Below the pieces are notes generated by a model that searched no databases, was not told the origin of the DNA, and worked only from the letters and a program-made list of their open reading frames with translations. This document shows, one piece after another, positions 35,303-44,271 of a DNA stretch of 64,000 nucleotides. Position numbers and translations under genes: made by a program. The stretch comes from UMGS1994 sp944386155 (GTDB lineage: Bacteria; Bacillota; Clostridia; TANB77; CAG-508), in NCBI GenBank assembly GCA_963931085.1, contig OZ006973.1:186001-250000 (forward strand), in the 5' to 3' direction. Positions within the stretch are counted from its first letter, which is position 1; the number at the start of each line of letters is the position of its first letter.

Positions 35303-36013
35303 TTAGAAAATTGAATCAAATATACTTGAAAAAGTAGTTACTATGGCAGAGAAAAAAGAAGATACTAAATCAATAGTCATTTTAAATATAGGATTTGTTT
35401 CATAAAGAGAAGTAAAATGATTATGAACAGGTGGTAAGTAAAATATAATAGTAAGTATAATTATACTTATAGCCACTATAAGTATTGCTTTCAATACTCT
35501 TTTAGGAGTCCATTTATATTTTAATTTGTAACCTCTAGAACGTAAATAATTATCATAAGCTTCTACATATCTTTCTTGTAATTTCTTCTTGATTTTCTTT
35601 TTTTGTTTTTCATCCATATATGTTGTATCTACAACAAATTTATCTTTATTATATTTTGCAGGATTATTTATTGGACTATCATTTTCGTTTTGAAAATTAT
35701 TAGTACTACTATATGTATTAGTATTAATATTTGTATCTTTTGATGAATTTTTATTTTTTTCATACATGCTTTTTTCTAGTTCGATTTGTTTTTTTCTTTG
35801 TAAAATAGCATCATAATTTGATCTTTTATTCTCATCAGACAAAACATCATAAGCCTCATTTAATTTTTGCATCATAGATTCAGCTTCTTTTTTGTCTCCT
35901 TCATATACATCAGGATGATATTTTTTTGCAAGAACTCGATAAGCTTTGTCTATAACTTCAATAGAGGCTTTTTCATTTACTTCTAATATTTCATAATAGT
36001 TTTTATTTGCCAT
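35303..36013 (-). CDS. J-domain protein with C-terminal membrane helix
   Basis: The 236-residue protein starts with a canonical J domain (NYYEILEVNEKASIEVIDKAY, HPD at about 33-35, ending near 68). A charged Asn-rich linker and one hydrophobic helix near residues 175-195 follow. It lacks the Gly/Phe-rich, zinc-finger and C-terminal domains of DnaJ. It probably recruits DnaK to the membrane. Translation starts in the divergent region shared with hslO. Confidence 0.88.
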   Translation of the reverse strand: MANKNYYEILEVNEKASIEVIDKAYRVLAKKYHPDVYEGDKKEAESMMQKLNEAYDVLSDENKRSNYDAILQRKKQIELEKSMYEKNKNSSKDTNINTNTYSSTNNFQNENDSPINNPAKYNKDKFVVDTTYMDEKQKKKIKKKLQERYVEAYDNYLRSRGYKLKYKWTPKRVLKAILIVAISIIILTIIFYLPPVHNHFTSLYETNPIFKMTIDLVSSFFSAIVTTFSSIFDSIF

Positions 36014-36136
36014 GACAAACTCCTTTTCATTAGTATAAAAAAATTATAACATTAAGACCTAGAATATACAACAAAATAAATATGCAAAAAAATAAAAACG
36101 TGTTATAATATAAATCTAGAAAATAAGAGGTGTAAT

Positions 36137-37027
36137 ATGAAAGAAAATGATAAGATAATTAAAGTATTAGCATATGATGGAAAGGTAAGTATAATATGTG
36201 CAAAAACAACAAATCTAGTAGAAGAAGCAAGAAAAATACATGACTTAACTCCAACTACAACTGCAGTCCTTGGAAGAGTGCTTACAATGGCATCGATAAT
36301 GGGTTCTGAACTTAAAAACAAAGAAGATAATATAACAATTCAAATAGACGGAAAAGGACCAGTAGGAAAGATTGTAGTAGTATCTAATAATAACGCAAAA
36401 GTTAAAGGTTATATGCAAAATCCACTTGTAGAACTTCCATTAAATAATCTAGGAAAAATTGATGTTGGAGGAGCTGTTGGAAGAAACGGTTATATAAATA
36501 TAATAAAAGATATAGGTCTAAAAGATCCTTATATAGGAATAACTCCAATAGTAAGTGGAGAAATAGCAGAAGATTTTACAAAATATTTTGCTGATTCAGA
36601 GCAAAAACCAACAGCAATAGCTTTAGGTGTTTTAGTAAATAAAGACGGTACTAAATCTAGTGGAGGATATAGATTAAACTTAATGCCAGATGCCACAGAA
36701 GACATAATTACAAAATTAGAAGAAAATATAAATAAAGCTGACTCAATAAGCAGTATGCTTTCAGAAAATTTAAGTTTAGAAGATATAGCTAAAAAAGTAA
36801 CAGGAGATAACAATTTAGTTATAGTTGAAAATAATATTGAACCACAATATGAATGTGATTGTAGTAAAGAAAAATTTGAAAAAGGGCTTATTTCTTTAGG
36901 AAAAAGAGAACTAGAAAATATTATAAAAGAAGATGATAAAATTGAGACAGTATGCCAGTTTTGTAATAAGAAATATGTTTTTAATAAAAAATATATTGAA
37001 GAATTATTAAAAGAAATGAGGGATTAA
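36137..37027 (+). CDS. hslO: 33 kDa redox-regulated chaperone Hsp33
   Basis: The 296-residue Hsp33 has the conserved core (AVGRNGYINIIKD, GEIAEDFTKYFADSEQ) and the C-terminal redox switch CDC...CQFC that binds zinc when reduced. Oxidation turns on its holdase activity. It overlaps or abuts the TSCPD gene (one base apart). Confidence 0.96.
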   Translation: MKENDKIIKVLAYDGKVSIICAKTTNLVEEARKIHDLTPTTTAVLGRVLTMASIMGSELKNKEDNITIQIDGKGPVGKIVVVSNNNAKVKGYMQNPLVELPLNNLGKIDVGGAVGRNGYINIIKDIGLKDPYIGITPIVSGEIAEDFTKYFADSEQKPTAIALGVLVNKDGTKSSGGYRLNLMPDATEDIITKLEENINKADSISSMLSENLSLEDIAKKVTGDNNLVIVENNIEPQYECDCSKEKFEKGLISLGKRELENIIKEDDKIETVCQFCNKKYVFNKKYIEELLKEMRD

Positions 37028-37028
37028 T

Positions 37029-37292
37029 ATGGTATATAAATTTAGACCAACAGGTGTGTGTTCAATGGAAATGATTGTAGAAATAGAAGATGATATAATA
37101 AAAAATGCTGAAATTGTTGGAGGATGTCCAGGAAACACTTTAGGAGTAAGTAGATTAGTTATAGGAAAGAAAATAGATGAAGTAATTAATTTATTAAAAG
37201 GAATTCCATGTGGTAAAAAGCCAACTTCTTGTCCTGATCAATTAGCAAGAGGACTTGAAAAAATTAAGCAAGAAGAAAATAGTAATAAATAA
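37029..37292 (+). CDS. TSCPD domain protein (TIGR03905 type)
   Basis: The 87-residue protein shows the family hallmarks: FRPTGVCSMEM, GGCPGNTLGVSRL and the signature TSCPDQLARGLEKI. TSCPD domains occur in or beside ribonucleotide reductases, but the role of the stand-alone form is not established. The three cysteine motifs could bind a metal. It follows hslO directly, within one operon. Confidence 0.9.
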   Translation: MVYKFRPTGVCSMEMIVEIEDDIIKNAEIVGGCPGNTLGVSRLVIGKKIDEVINLLKGIPCGKKPTSCPDQLARGLEKIKQEENSNK

Positions 37293-37356
37293 AAATAAAA
37301 TAACTAATAAAATAAAAAGATAAAAATAATAAATAAAAATAATAGAACTAAAAAAT

Positions 37357-37410
37357 AAAAATAGTATAAAACAATTTTTAAAATTTTAAATTGTTTCATA
37401 CTATTTTTTA
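37357..37410. terminator. Long bidirectional terminator
   Basis: AAAAATAGTATaAAACAATTT pairs with AAATTGTTTcATACTATTTTT (one mismatch). It separates the convergent TSCPD and PBP genes. Confidence 0.85.
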
Positions 37411-37422
37411 AATTTAAATATT

Positions 37423-39672
37423 TTATTGACCACCACCACTAGAGCTTCTTAAAGAAACAGATATTATAGTACCTTTATCAACTTTTGTGCCAGCTGCAAC
37501 ATCTTGAGAAATTACATTTCCTGCACCATCTATTTCTATATTTAAATCTAAATCATGTAATTTAGATCTAGCTTGAGATAAAGATAGACCTTTAAGATTT
37601 GGTACTTTAACAGTAGCATTTTTTGTATTTTCGTCGTATAGACAAATTATTGATCCTTCTTCAAGAGATATACCAGATTTAGGTGACTGACTAGATACTG
37701 TATAATCAGATTCTTTAGAGAAATTTAATACTTTAAATCCAGCTTTTTCTAATGTCTTTTTAGCATCATTATAAGATTTTCCTGTAACATCAGTTAATGT
37801 AATTAAATCATCTTTTTTTGTTCCACCTTCAGAAGAAACTATACCTAAATCAGGAAGAACTTCTGTTAAGATTTGAGATGCAACAGGTGCTGCGATAGTA
37901 CCACCTTGATGGCTCCTTCCTTTTGGATCTTTTAATATAACAAGACATACAACTTGAGGATTATCAATTGGAGCTACAGCTATAAATGATGCTGTATAAC
38001 CTTCTTCTTTTTTGTTTACAGGTGGTTCTGAAGTACCACTTTTTCCACCGATTGAGTATCCTGTAACAGAAGCATATCCTCCTGTACCATCAGTTACAAC
38101 TGATTTTAATAAATCTCTCATTGTAGCTGAAGTTTCTTCTGATATTACTTGTCTTACTTCAACAGGATCTATATTTGTAGTAACTCCTGTATCAGAATTT
38201 ACTGTTTTATAAACAATTCTAGGTTGCATAAGTTTTCCGTCATTTACAATACCACATACTGTTGTGATTAATTGAAGAGGAGTAATTGTAAATCTTTGAC
38301 CAAATGACATTGTTGCAAGTTCAACAGGACCACATTTATTCTCGTCGTAAAAATATCCAGAAGCTTCACCAGATACTCTAGCACCAGTATTTCCTCTTAA
38401 TCCAAATGCATCAATATATTTATAAAATGTTGAAACACCAATTTTTTGACCTACTTGTATAAATGAAGGGTTACAAGATTTTTCTAATGCCTCTCTTAAA
38501 GTTAAACTTCCGTGTGCTGAGCTTGCCCAACAACTTATTTCTCTATCTGCAACAGTCATAACTTTTTTACATGTAAATTGCTTTTTGTCTGTTTCTACTA
38601 AACCTTCTTCAAGAGCAATAGCTGAAGTTACAATTTTAAAAGTAGAACCAGGTTCATAACCATCAGATACAGCAGAGTTTCTCCACATAGCATATGTAGC
38701 ATCTGCTTGTTCTTCATTAGATAAATCATCCCATGTTTTTTTAAGTTTTTTATCATTTATTTCAAAAGGTTTGTTTAAGTTATATGTAGGATAATTTGCC
38801 ATAGCAAGAATATCACCATCTGTAGGATCCATTATAATTACAGTTCCTGAATCAGCTTTATTTTCTTGTACAGCTTGTTTTAAATATTTTTCTACAACAG
38901 ATTGAACATTTACATCAATAGTTAAATAAATATCACTACCATTTTCAGCAGGAACATATTGTTCGCTTTCATCAGAAATAATATTTTTATTTACATCTGT
39001 TGTGGCAACAATTCTTCCAAAAGTACCTTTTAATGTATCATCCCATTCAGCTTCTAAACCTTCTAGACCTTGATTATCAGACCCACAGAATCCAATTAAA
39101 TGAGATGCTAAAGAATCATATGGATATGTTCTTTTTGTATCTTCATCAATATTTATTCCAGAAGTAATACTATTTGTTTCCATCCATTTTTTTAGTTCTT
39201 CAGATTTTGTGTTTTCTACTTTTTTTACGATAGTAACTACTGAAGAAGTAGATGATAAATCTTCTAAAACATCATCATATTTAAGATCAAATAGTTCAGA
39301 GAATTTTTCGGCTAATAGTTCATTAGATACTTTTGTATCATCTTTATAAAAGATTTTACCTGGATTTACACTTATGGTATATACAGTAGAACTTCTAGCT
39401 AAAACTTTTCCTGTTGAATCATAGATAATTCCTCTTTTAGGACTAATTACTTCACTCTTAGTTTGCTGTTTATATGCTGCTGTGCTGTATTCTTCTCCTT
39501 TAACAAATTGAATATAACCGATTCTAGTAAGTAGGGTAGCTAAAAGAATTATCAAACCAAACAAGACAAATAAAGACCTATGCATAAATATTTTTCTGTT
39601 ATAAAAGTCTAAATCTTGACTACTTGCACGTTTTAAATTTCTTTTTTCTAAAACTTTATTAATTTTTCTCAT
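37423..39672 (-). CDS. Class B penicillin-binding protein with two PASTA domains (SpoVD/FtsI-like)
   Basis: The product of about 749 residues has one N-terminal membrane helix, a PBP dimerisation domain and a transpeptidase domain with EPGSTFK (SxxK), SCNPSF (SxN) and GGKSGTSE (KSG). Two PASTA domains end the protein, which finishes in an SSSGGGQ tail. It cross-links peptidoglycan stem peptides for septum or spore cortex synthesis. ATG at 39672 is preceded by GTGGTGA; a GTG three codons upstream is the alternative. It is a paralogue of the PBP at 62540 in the mra cluster, so the two may split division and sporulation roles. Confidence 0.92.
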   Translation of the reverse strand: MRKINKVLEKRNLKRASSQDLDFYNRKIFMHRSLFVLFGLIILLATLLTRIGYIQFVKGEEYSTAAYKQQTKSEVISPKRGIIYDSTGKVLARSSTVYTISVNPGKIFYKDDTKVSNELLAEKFSELFDLKYDDVLEDLSSTSSVVTIVKKVENTKSEELKKWMETNSITSGINIDEDTKRTYPYDSLASHLIGFCGSDNQGLEGLEAEWDDTLKGTFGRIVATTDVNKNIISDESEQYVPAENGSDIYLTIDVNVQSVVEKYLKQAVQENKADSGTVIIMDPTDGDILAMANYPTYNLNKPFEINDKKLKKTWDDLSNEEQADATYAMWRNSAVSDGYEPGSTFKIVTSAIALEEGLVETDKKQFTCKKVMTVADREISCWASSAHGSLTLREALEKSCNPSFIQVGQKIGVSTFYKYIDAFGLRGNTGARVSGEASGYFYDENKCGPVELATMSFGQRFTITPLQLITTVCGIVNDGKLMQPRIVYKTVNSDTGVTTNIDPVEVRQVISEETSATMRDLLKSVVTDGTGGYASVTGYSIGGKSGTSEPPVNKKEEGYTASFIAVAPIDNPQVVCLVILKDPKGRSHQGGTIAAPVASQILTEVLPDLGIVSSEGGTKKDDLITLTDVTGKSYNDAKKTLEKAGFKVLNFSKESDYTVSSQSPKSGISLEEGSIICLYDENTKNATVKVPNLKGLSLSQARSKLHDLDLNIEIDGAGNVISQDVAAGTKVDKGTIISVSLRSSSGGGQ

Positions 39673-39756
39673 AATCACCACTTTACTTTTTAATATAATA
39701 ATTTTATATTATAGAATAATAAAAATCAATATGGTATAATATAAAAAGGTGATGAA

Positions 39757-40608
39757 ATGGGGTTATTAGAAGAAACAAAATTTATAATGAAAAAGTATAA
39801 TTTGTATGCAAATAAGAGTTTAGGTCAAAATTTCTTGATTAATGACGAAGTTGTTTCAAATATAGTATCAGTAGCAGACTTATCTGAAAACGACTTAGTT
39901 ATAGAAATTGGACCAGGGCTTGGTACTTTAACAAAATATCTATTAGATACAAAAGCAAAAGTTATTTGTATAGAACTTGATAAAAGAATGATAAATATAT
40001 TAAATGATAGATTTTCTCTATATGATAACTTTAATATAATAAATGAAGATGTTTTAAAAGTAGATTTAAAAAGCCTAATAAAACAGAATAAAGAAACAGG
40101 TATTAGTAAAGTTAAAATAGTTGCAAATCTTCCATATTATATTACTACTCCTATAATAATGAAGTTGTTAGAAGAAAAGCTAGATATAGACAGTATCACT
40201 GTAATGGTACAAAAAGAAGTTGCAGAAAGATTAACTACTATACCAGGCAAAAAAGAAACTGGAAGCATAACGTATGCTATTTACTATTATTGCGAGCCTA
40301 AGTTATTATTTGATGTTCCAAATACTTCATTTATACCTGAGCCAGAAGTAACATCATCAGTTATAAATTTAAAAATATTAAAAGTGCCAAGAGTAAAAGT
40401 AAATGATGAGAAATTATTATTTAAAATTATAAAAGCTGCTTTTATGCAAAAGAGAAAAACTCTTGTAAATGCTTTAGTAAATAACAAAATTTTTAATTCA
40501 AAAACAGATTGTGAAAAATGTTTAAATGATTTAAATATAGATACAAAAGTAAGAGGAGAAAAACTTACTTTAGAAGATTTTGCAAAGATATCAGATTACT
40601 TAAAGTAA
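39757..40608 (+). CDS. rsmA: 16S rRNA (adenine1518/1519-N6) dimethyltransferase
   Basis: The 283-residue KsgA/RsmA enzyme has SLGQNFL at the N-terminus, SAM motif I EIGPGLGTLT, the NLPYYITTPII catalytic motif and a C-terminal helical domain. It dimethylates two adenines in the 3' hairpin of 16S rRNA, which affects decoding accuracy. ATG follows AAAGGTGATGAA. The 3' end of the gene forms the left arm of its terminator. Confidence 0.96.
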   Translation: MGLLEETKFIMKKYNLYANKSLGQNFLINDEVVSNIVSVADLSENDLVIEIGPGLGTLTKYLLDTKAKVICIELDKRMINILNDRFSLYDNFNIINEDVLKVDLKSLIKQNKETGISKVKIVANLPYYITTPIIMKLLEEKLDIDSITVMVQKEVAERLTTIPGKKETGSITYAIYYYCEPKLLFDVPNTSFIPEPEVTSSVINLKILKVPRVKVNDEKLLFKIIKAAFMQKRKTLVNALVNNKIFNSKTDCEKCLNDLNIDTKVRGEKLTLEDFAKISDYLK

Positions 40609-40624
40609 TCTGATTTTTCTTTTT
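40591..40624 (+). terminator. Terminator overlapping the rsmA stop
   Basis: TCAGATTAC (40591-40599) pairs with GTAATCTGA (40605-40613), followed by TTTTTCTTTTTT. The rsmA stop codon lies in the right arm. Confidence 0.8.
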
Positions 40625-40667
40625 TATATTTAATTATAATCAATCATATTTAAAATATAAGTACTAC

Positions 40668-40698
40668 TTTAATAATATATGTTTCATATATTATTAAA
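40668..40698. promoter_or_regulatory. Perfect 14-bp palindrome upstream of dapF
   Basis: TTTAATAATATATG (40668-40681) and CATATATTATTAAA (40685-40698) form a perfect inverted repeat with a three-base centre, 33 bases before the dapF TTG. It may be an operator or a leader hairpin. Confidence 0.45.
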
Positions 40699-40730
40699 AT
40701 AAATCATACTATTTAAAGAGGTGATTTATT

Positions 40731-41582
40731 TTGATAGAGTTTACGAAAATGCAAGGTTTAGGAAATGATTTTATATGTATGATATATGATGAAAGTATAA
40801 AATATAATTTGAAAATATTTTCAAAATTTTTATGTGATAGACATTATGGAATAGGAGCAGATGGATTAATTTTTATTGGAAAAAGTAAAAATGCAGATAT
40901 TTCTATGAGAATATTCAATAGTGATGGTAGTGAAGCTGAAATGTGTGGAAATGGAATAAGATGTGTTGCAAAATATGTATATGATAAAAAAATATTGAAT
41001 AAAAATTGTATTTATATTGAAACTTATGCAGGAATAAAAAAGATAGAGTATATTATAGAAAATGGAAAGGTTATGGAAATTAAGGTTAATATGGGAAAAC
41101 CTATATTAAATCCTAAAAAAATACCAATATATCTTCCATATAATAATTTAAAAAATGATTCTAAAATTACAAAGCTATTATTTAATATAAAAGGAAAAGA
41201 GTTAATAGGGTCATGTCTATCTATGGGAAATCCTCATACTGTTATTGAGGTAGATAGCTTAAAAGAAATAGATTTAAATAAGTATGGGCAAATTATTGAA
41301 AAATATAAATATTTTCCAAGTAGAACGAATGTTGAATTTGTAGAAATTATAAATGATGAAAATATTAAAATAGGAGTTTTTGAAAGAGGAGTAGGCAGAA
41401 CCTTAGCTTGTGGAACAGGAGCATGTGCAAGTGCTTTTGCTTGTTTTGAAAATAAAAAAGTAAAAAGAAAAGTAAGAGTTGAATTAGAAGGTGGATATTT
41501 AAATGTTGAAATTGATGAACAAAATAATATTTATTTAATAGGAGATGCAGTTACAGTATATGAAGGAGTAATTGATTTTTAA
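40731..41582 (+). CDS. dapF: Diaminopimelate epimerase
   Basis: The 283-residue enzyme converts LL- to meso-diaminopimelate for lysine and peptidoglycan. It starts FTKMQGLGNDF and carries both catalytic cysteines, in MCGNGIRC and ACGTGACAS. The start is TTG after AGAGGTGAT. The partner DapL is encoded at 47769. Confidence 0.97.
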   Translation: MIEFTKMQGLGNDFICMIYDESIKYNLKIFSKFLCDRHYGIGADGLIFIGKSKNADISMRIFNSDGSEAEMCGNGIRCVAKYVYDKKILNKNCIYIETYAGIKKIEYIIENGKVMEIKVNMGKPILNPKKIPIYLPYNNLKNDSKITKLLFNIKGKELIGSCLSMGNPHTVIEVDSLKEIDLNKYGQIIEKYKYFPSRTNVEFVEIINDENIKIGVFERGVGRTLACGTGACASAFACFENKKVKRKVRVELEGGYLNVEIDEQNNIYLIGDAVTVYEGVIDF

Positions 41583-41657
41583 TAATTGACATTTTGAAAG
41601 AATGTGTATTGAAATTAAGTAAGTAAGGTTATAAAATAACAATATAGGTTTAATAAA

Positions 41658-41690
41658 TAATAAGTAATAATTAATAATTATTACTTATTA
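41658..41690. terminator. Long palindrome after dapF
   Basis: TAATAAGTAATAATTA (41658-41673) and TAATTATTACTTATTA (41675-41690) are perfect inverted repeats with a one-base centre. It may be a weak terminator; a good T tract is lacking. Confidence 0.45.
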
Positions 41691-41777
41691 GAAAAAGCAA
41701 AATCAAAAGTATTAAGTTAAAGTAAAAGCTAAAATAGGAAAAAATAAAATAAAAATAAAATAAAATAGGAGGTAAAA

Positions 41778-42197
41778 ATGGAATATAGAAAATTTAATAA
41801 TTCATATGTTATAAGAATTAATAAAGGTGAGGAAATAGTAGAAAAACTAAAAGAACTTTGCGAAAAAGAAGATATAAAAGTAGCAGAAATAACAGGACTT
41901 GGAGCTAGCAACTTAGTAGAAATAGGACTGTTCAATGTAAATACAAAAGAGTATAAAACAACTACTTTTGAGGGAATGTTTGAGATAACTTCTTTAATAG
42001 GAAATGCTACAAGAAAAGACGGAGAAGTTTATTTACATTTACATATTAATTTTAGTGATGAAACAGGAAATACTAAAGGTGGACATTTAGTAAGATGTAA
42101 TATATCTGCAACTTCTGAAATTATTGTAAATAAAATAGAAGGAAATGTTGATAGAAAATTAAGTGATGAAATTGGATTAAATTTAATGAAATTTTAA
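41778..42197 (+). CDS. PPC-domain (DUF296) DNA-binding protein
   Basis: The 139-residue PPC-domain protein has LHLHINFSDE and the GGHLVRCNISATSEI block with three aligned histidines and the GGHL motif typical of the family. Bacterial members are small trimeric proteins with poorly known roles, often annotated as DNA-binding. ATG follows AGGAGGTAAAA. Rubrerythrin follows 61 bases downstream. Confidence 0.9.
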   Translation: MEYRKFNNSYVIRINKGEEIVEKLKELCEKEDIKVAEITGLGASNLVEIGLFNVNTKEYKTTTFEGMFEITSLIGNATRKDGEVYLHLHINFSDETGNTKGGHLVRCNISATSEIIVNKIEGNVDRKLSDEIGLNLMKF

Positions 42198-42258
42198 TGT
42201 TGACTTTATAAAATAACAATATATAATATATATGAAATAAGAAAATGGAGGTATAAAT

Positions 42259-42810
42259 ATGAAAGCATTTGTATGTAGAGTTTGTGGATATGTTCATTTT
42301 GGAGATGAAGCACCAGAAAAATGTCCACAATGTGGAGCAGGAAAAGAACAATTTTACGAAAGAGAAGAAAATGTAGCTAAAGTATATGTTGATGAACATG
42401 TAATAGGAGTTGCAAAAGGATTAGATGAAGAAGTTGTTAAAGGATTACAAGACAACTTTACAGGAGAATGTACAGAAGTTGGTATGTATTTAGCAATGAG
42501 CCGTCAAGCAGATAGAGAAGGATATCCAGAAATTGCAGAAGCTTATAAAAGATATGCTTTTGAAGAAGCAGAGCATGCAGCAAAATTTGCTGAACTTTTA
42601 GGAGAAGTTGTATATCCAGATACAAAGAAAAACTTAATGTTAAGAGCTGAAGCTGAATGTGGAGCATGTGCTGGTAAAAAAGAACTTGCAACAAGAGCTA
42701 AAGAATTAGGATATGATGCAATTCATGATACAGTACATGAGATGGCAAAAGATGAAGCAAGACATGGAAGAGGATTTGACGGATTATTAAAGAGATATTT
42801 TGGCGAATAA
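42259..42810 (+). CDS. Reverse rubrerythrin (peroxide reductase)
   Basis: In this 183-residue protein the rubredoxin-like domain comes first (CRVCGYVHFG, CPQCG, 1-38) and the diiron four-helix domain second, with ExxH-type ligands in TGECTEVGMY, FEEAEHAAKF, RAEAECGAC and KDEARHGRGF. This reversed domain order is known from clostridia, where it reduces hydrogen peroxide and oxygen with NADH-derived electrons. The CGACAG insert is notable. ATG follows ATGGAGGTATAAAT. Confidence 0.93.
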   Translation: MKAFVCRVCGYVHFGDEAPEKCPQCGAGKEQFYEREENVAKVYVDEHVIGVAKGLDEEVVKGLQDNFTGECTEVGMYLAMSRQADREGYPEIAEAYKRYAFEEAEHAAKFAELLGEVVYPDTKKNLMLRAEAECGACAGKKELATRAKELGYDAIHDTVHEMAKDEARHGRGFDGLLKRYFGE

Positions 42811-42838
42811 TTAAAAACATTAAAAACATATTATAATA

Positions 42839-42907
42839 AAAAACAAGTAATGAAATTATTGAAGTGAACCATATTAAAGGTCATTATTTTCATTACTTGT
42901 TTTTTTC
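42839..42907. terminator. Bidirectional terminator
   Basis: AAACAAGTAATGAAA pairs with TTTCATTACTTGTTT, with A and T runs outside and more pairing inside. It lies between rubrerythrin and the convergent SGNH gene. Confidence 0.8.
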
Positions 42908-43963
42908 TTCTAGTAAACTTACTATTTTTTCATAAATTATTTGATGTCCCATTTTATTTGGATGAGGGTCTAAATTTAAGTTAAATAGTGATATATGTAC
43001 ATTTGTTGAATTAGAACTATAAAAATCATTCTTAATATAAGCAATATCATATCCTAAATCATTATTTTTATATAAAAAATCATTTAGTTCATCTACATAT
43101 GAATCTAAATATTCATTAAAGTTTTTTAAATTCATATTAAAAGATGGAATAAGAAAATTATGATAAGGATTATAATATTCTATTACAATAATCTCGCTTT
43201 TTGGATTTATATTTTTAATAGTTTTAATCAATTTAGGCCAAGTTTTTTTATAATTATTAATTGCTGTTTTTAAATTATTTTTTGTTTTTTCAGAGTAAAA
43301 ATTAGTATAAAGTTTTTTTATCATATCAATTTTTTCTGAAATTGTAGCCTTTGAAAAATTATTTGAAATACTTTGAATTAAATTATCACAATTATTAATA
43401 TCGACATTGAAAGAATCAGCAAGTTCTTGATAAAAAATCCATAGTATATCATTAGAGCCAACAGATAAAGTAATAAGGTCGGCATTTTTTATTGAATCAT
43501 CATAATCACCATGTTCAATGTTATATAAAAGCCATGAAGAATTCATACCATCGATTCCATAGTTAGATGCACTAATATTTAATGTTTTTGATACTAATGC
43601 AGGATAAGATTCATCAGATATATCTTTTAGGCCAGTTCCAAGAGTTATACTATCTCCAAGTGCGGTATAATTTTTAATTTTATTTTTAAGTAATTCTAAA
43701 TCATTATCACTTTTTATGGTAGATTTCTCTGATTCTTTTATATTTATATTTTCATTTTTACTTTCATTTACATTTATTTTTTTATTATTTATTAATTCAT
43801 TTGTTATATTAGTCATATTAGATACATTAGTTACATTTTCATTAATAGCAATACTGTTAGAATTTATATAAGTTATTTCAATAAATATTCTATAGCATAA
43901 ATATGATAACAAAAATACTAATAAAACAATAAAAAAAATTAAAAATATTTTTTTCTTTTTCAT
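42893..43963 (-). CDS. Membrane-anchored SGNH/GDSL hydrolase
   Basis: The product of about 356 residues has an N-terminal membrane helix (about 4-27), an Asn-rich linker, then an SGNH hydrolase with TALGDSITLGTGL (block I Ser), YGIDGMNS (Gly block), LSVGSNDILW (Asn block) and DPHPNKMGH (Asp/His block). It probably deacylates or deacetylates a wall or lipid substrate outside the membrane. ATG at 43963 follows TAGGAGTAATT. Confidence 0.88.
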   Translation of the reverse strand: MKKKKIFLIFFIVLLVFLLSYLCYRIFIEITYINSNSIAINENVTNVSNMTNITNELINNKKINVNESKNENINIKESEKSTIKSDNDLELLKNKIKNYTALGDSITLGTGLKDISDESYPALVSKTLNISASNYGIDGMNSSWLLYNIEHGDYDDSIKNADLITLSVGSNDILWIFYQELADSFNVDINNCDNLIQSISNNFSKATISEKIDMIKKLYTNFYSEKTKNNLKTAINNYKKTWPKLIKTIKNINPKSEIIVIEYYNPYHNFLIPSFNMNLKNFNEYLDSYVDELNDFLYKNNDLGYDIAYIKNDFYSSNSTNVHISLFNLNLDPHPNKMGHQIIYEKIVSLLEEKNK

Positions 43964-44209
43964 AATTACTCCTATAAAAATAGTATACAAAAATTAGATA
44001 GTTATTTCAATATAATATCATATTAATTAAGAGAAAAAAGGAAAAGTGAAATTTAAAGAAAAATTTAAAAAAATTTAAAAAAATTTTTAAAGTGAAATTT
44101 AAATTAAAAATATAGATTAAAAACATAAATTATAATTCTAAATTAGAAATCATAAAAAATTTATAATATAAACATTATAAATTTAAAAGTATATAAGAAT
44201 AAGAAATCT
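43964..44209. other. AT-rich intergenic stretch upstream of sigG
   Basis: The stretch contains poly-A and TTTAAA-rich sequence between the divergent SGNH and sigG genes. I see no gene here. A promoter for sigG cannot be assigned with confidence. Confidence 0.4.
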
Positions 44210-44262
44210 CTCTTTTGGAAATAATTAAAGAAAAAGTATTTAAAGATATTTTCTAAAAGGAG
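44210..44262 (+). promoter_or_regulatory. Leader hairpin sequestering the sigG ribosome site
   Basis: CTCTTTTGGAAA (44210-44221) can pair with TTTTCTAAAAGGAG (about 44249-44262), which includes the sigG Shine-Dalgarno AAAAGGAGG; one bulge and two G-T pairs are needed. From memory, a ribosome-site hairpin damping sigG translation has been reported in Bacillus subtilis, so this may be a conserved control. Confidence 0.5.
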
Positions 44263-44271
44263 GTCTTTTGT

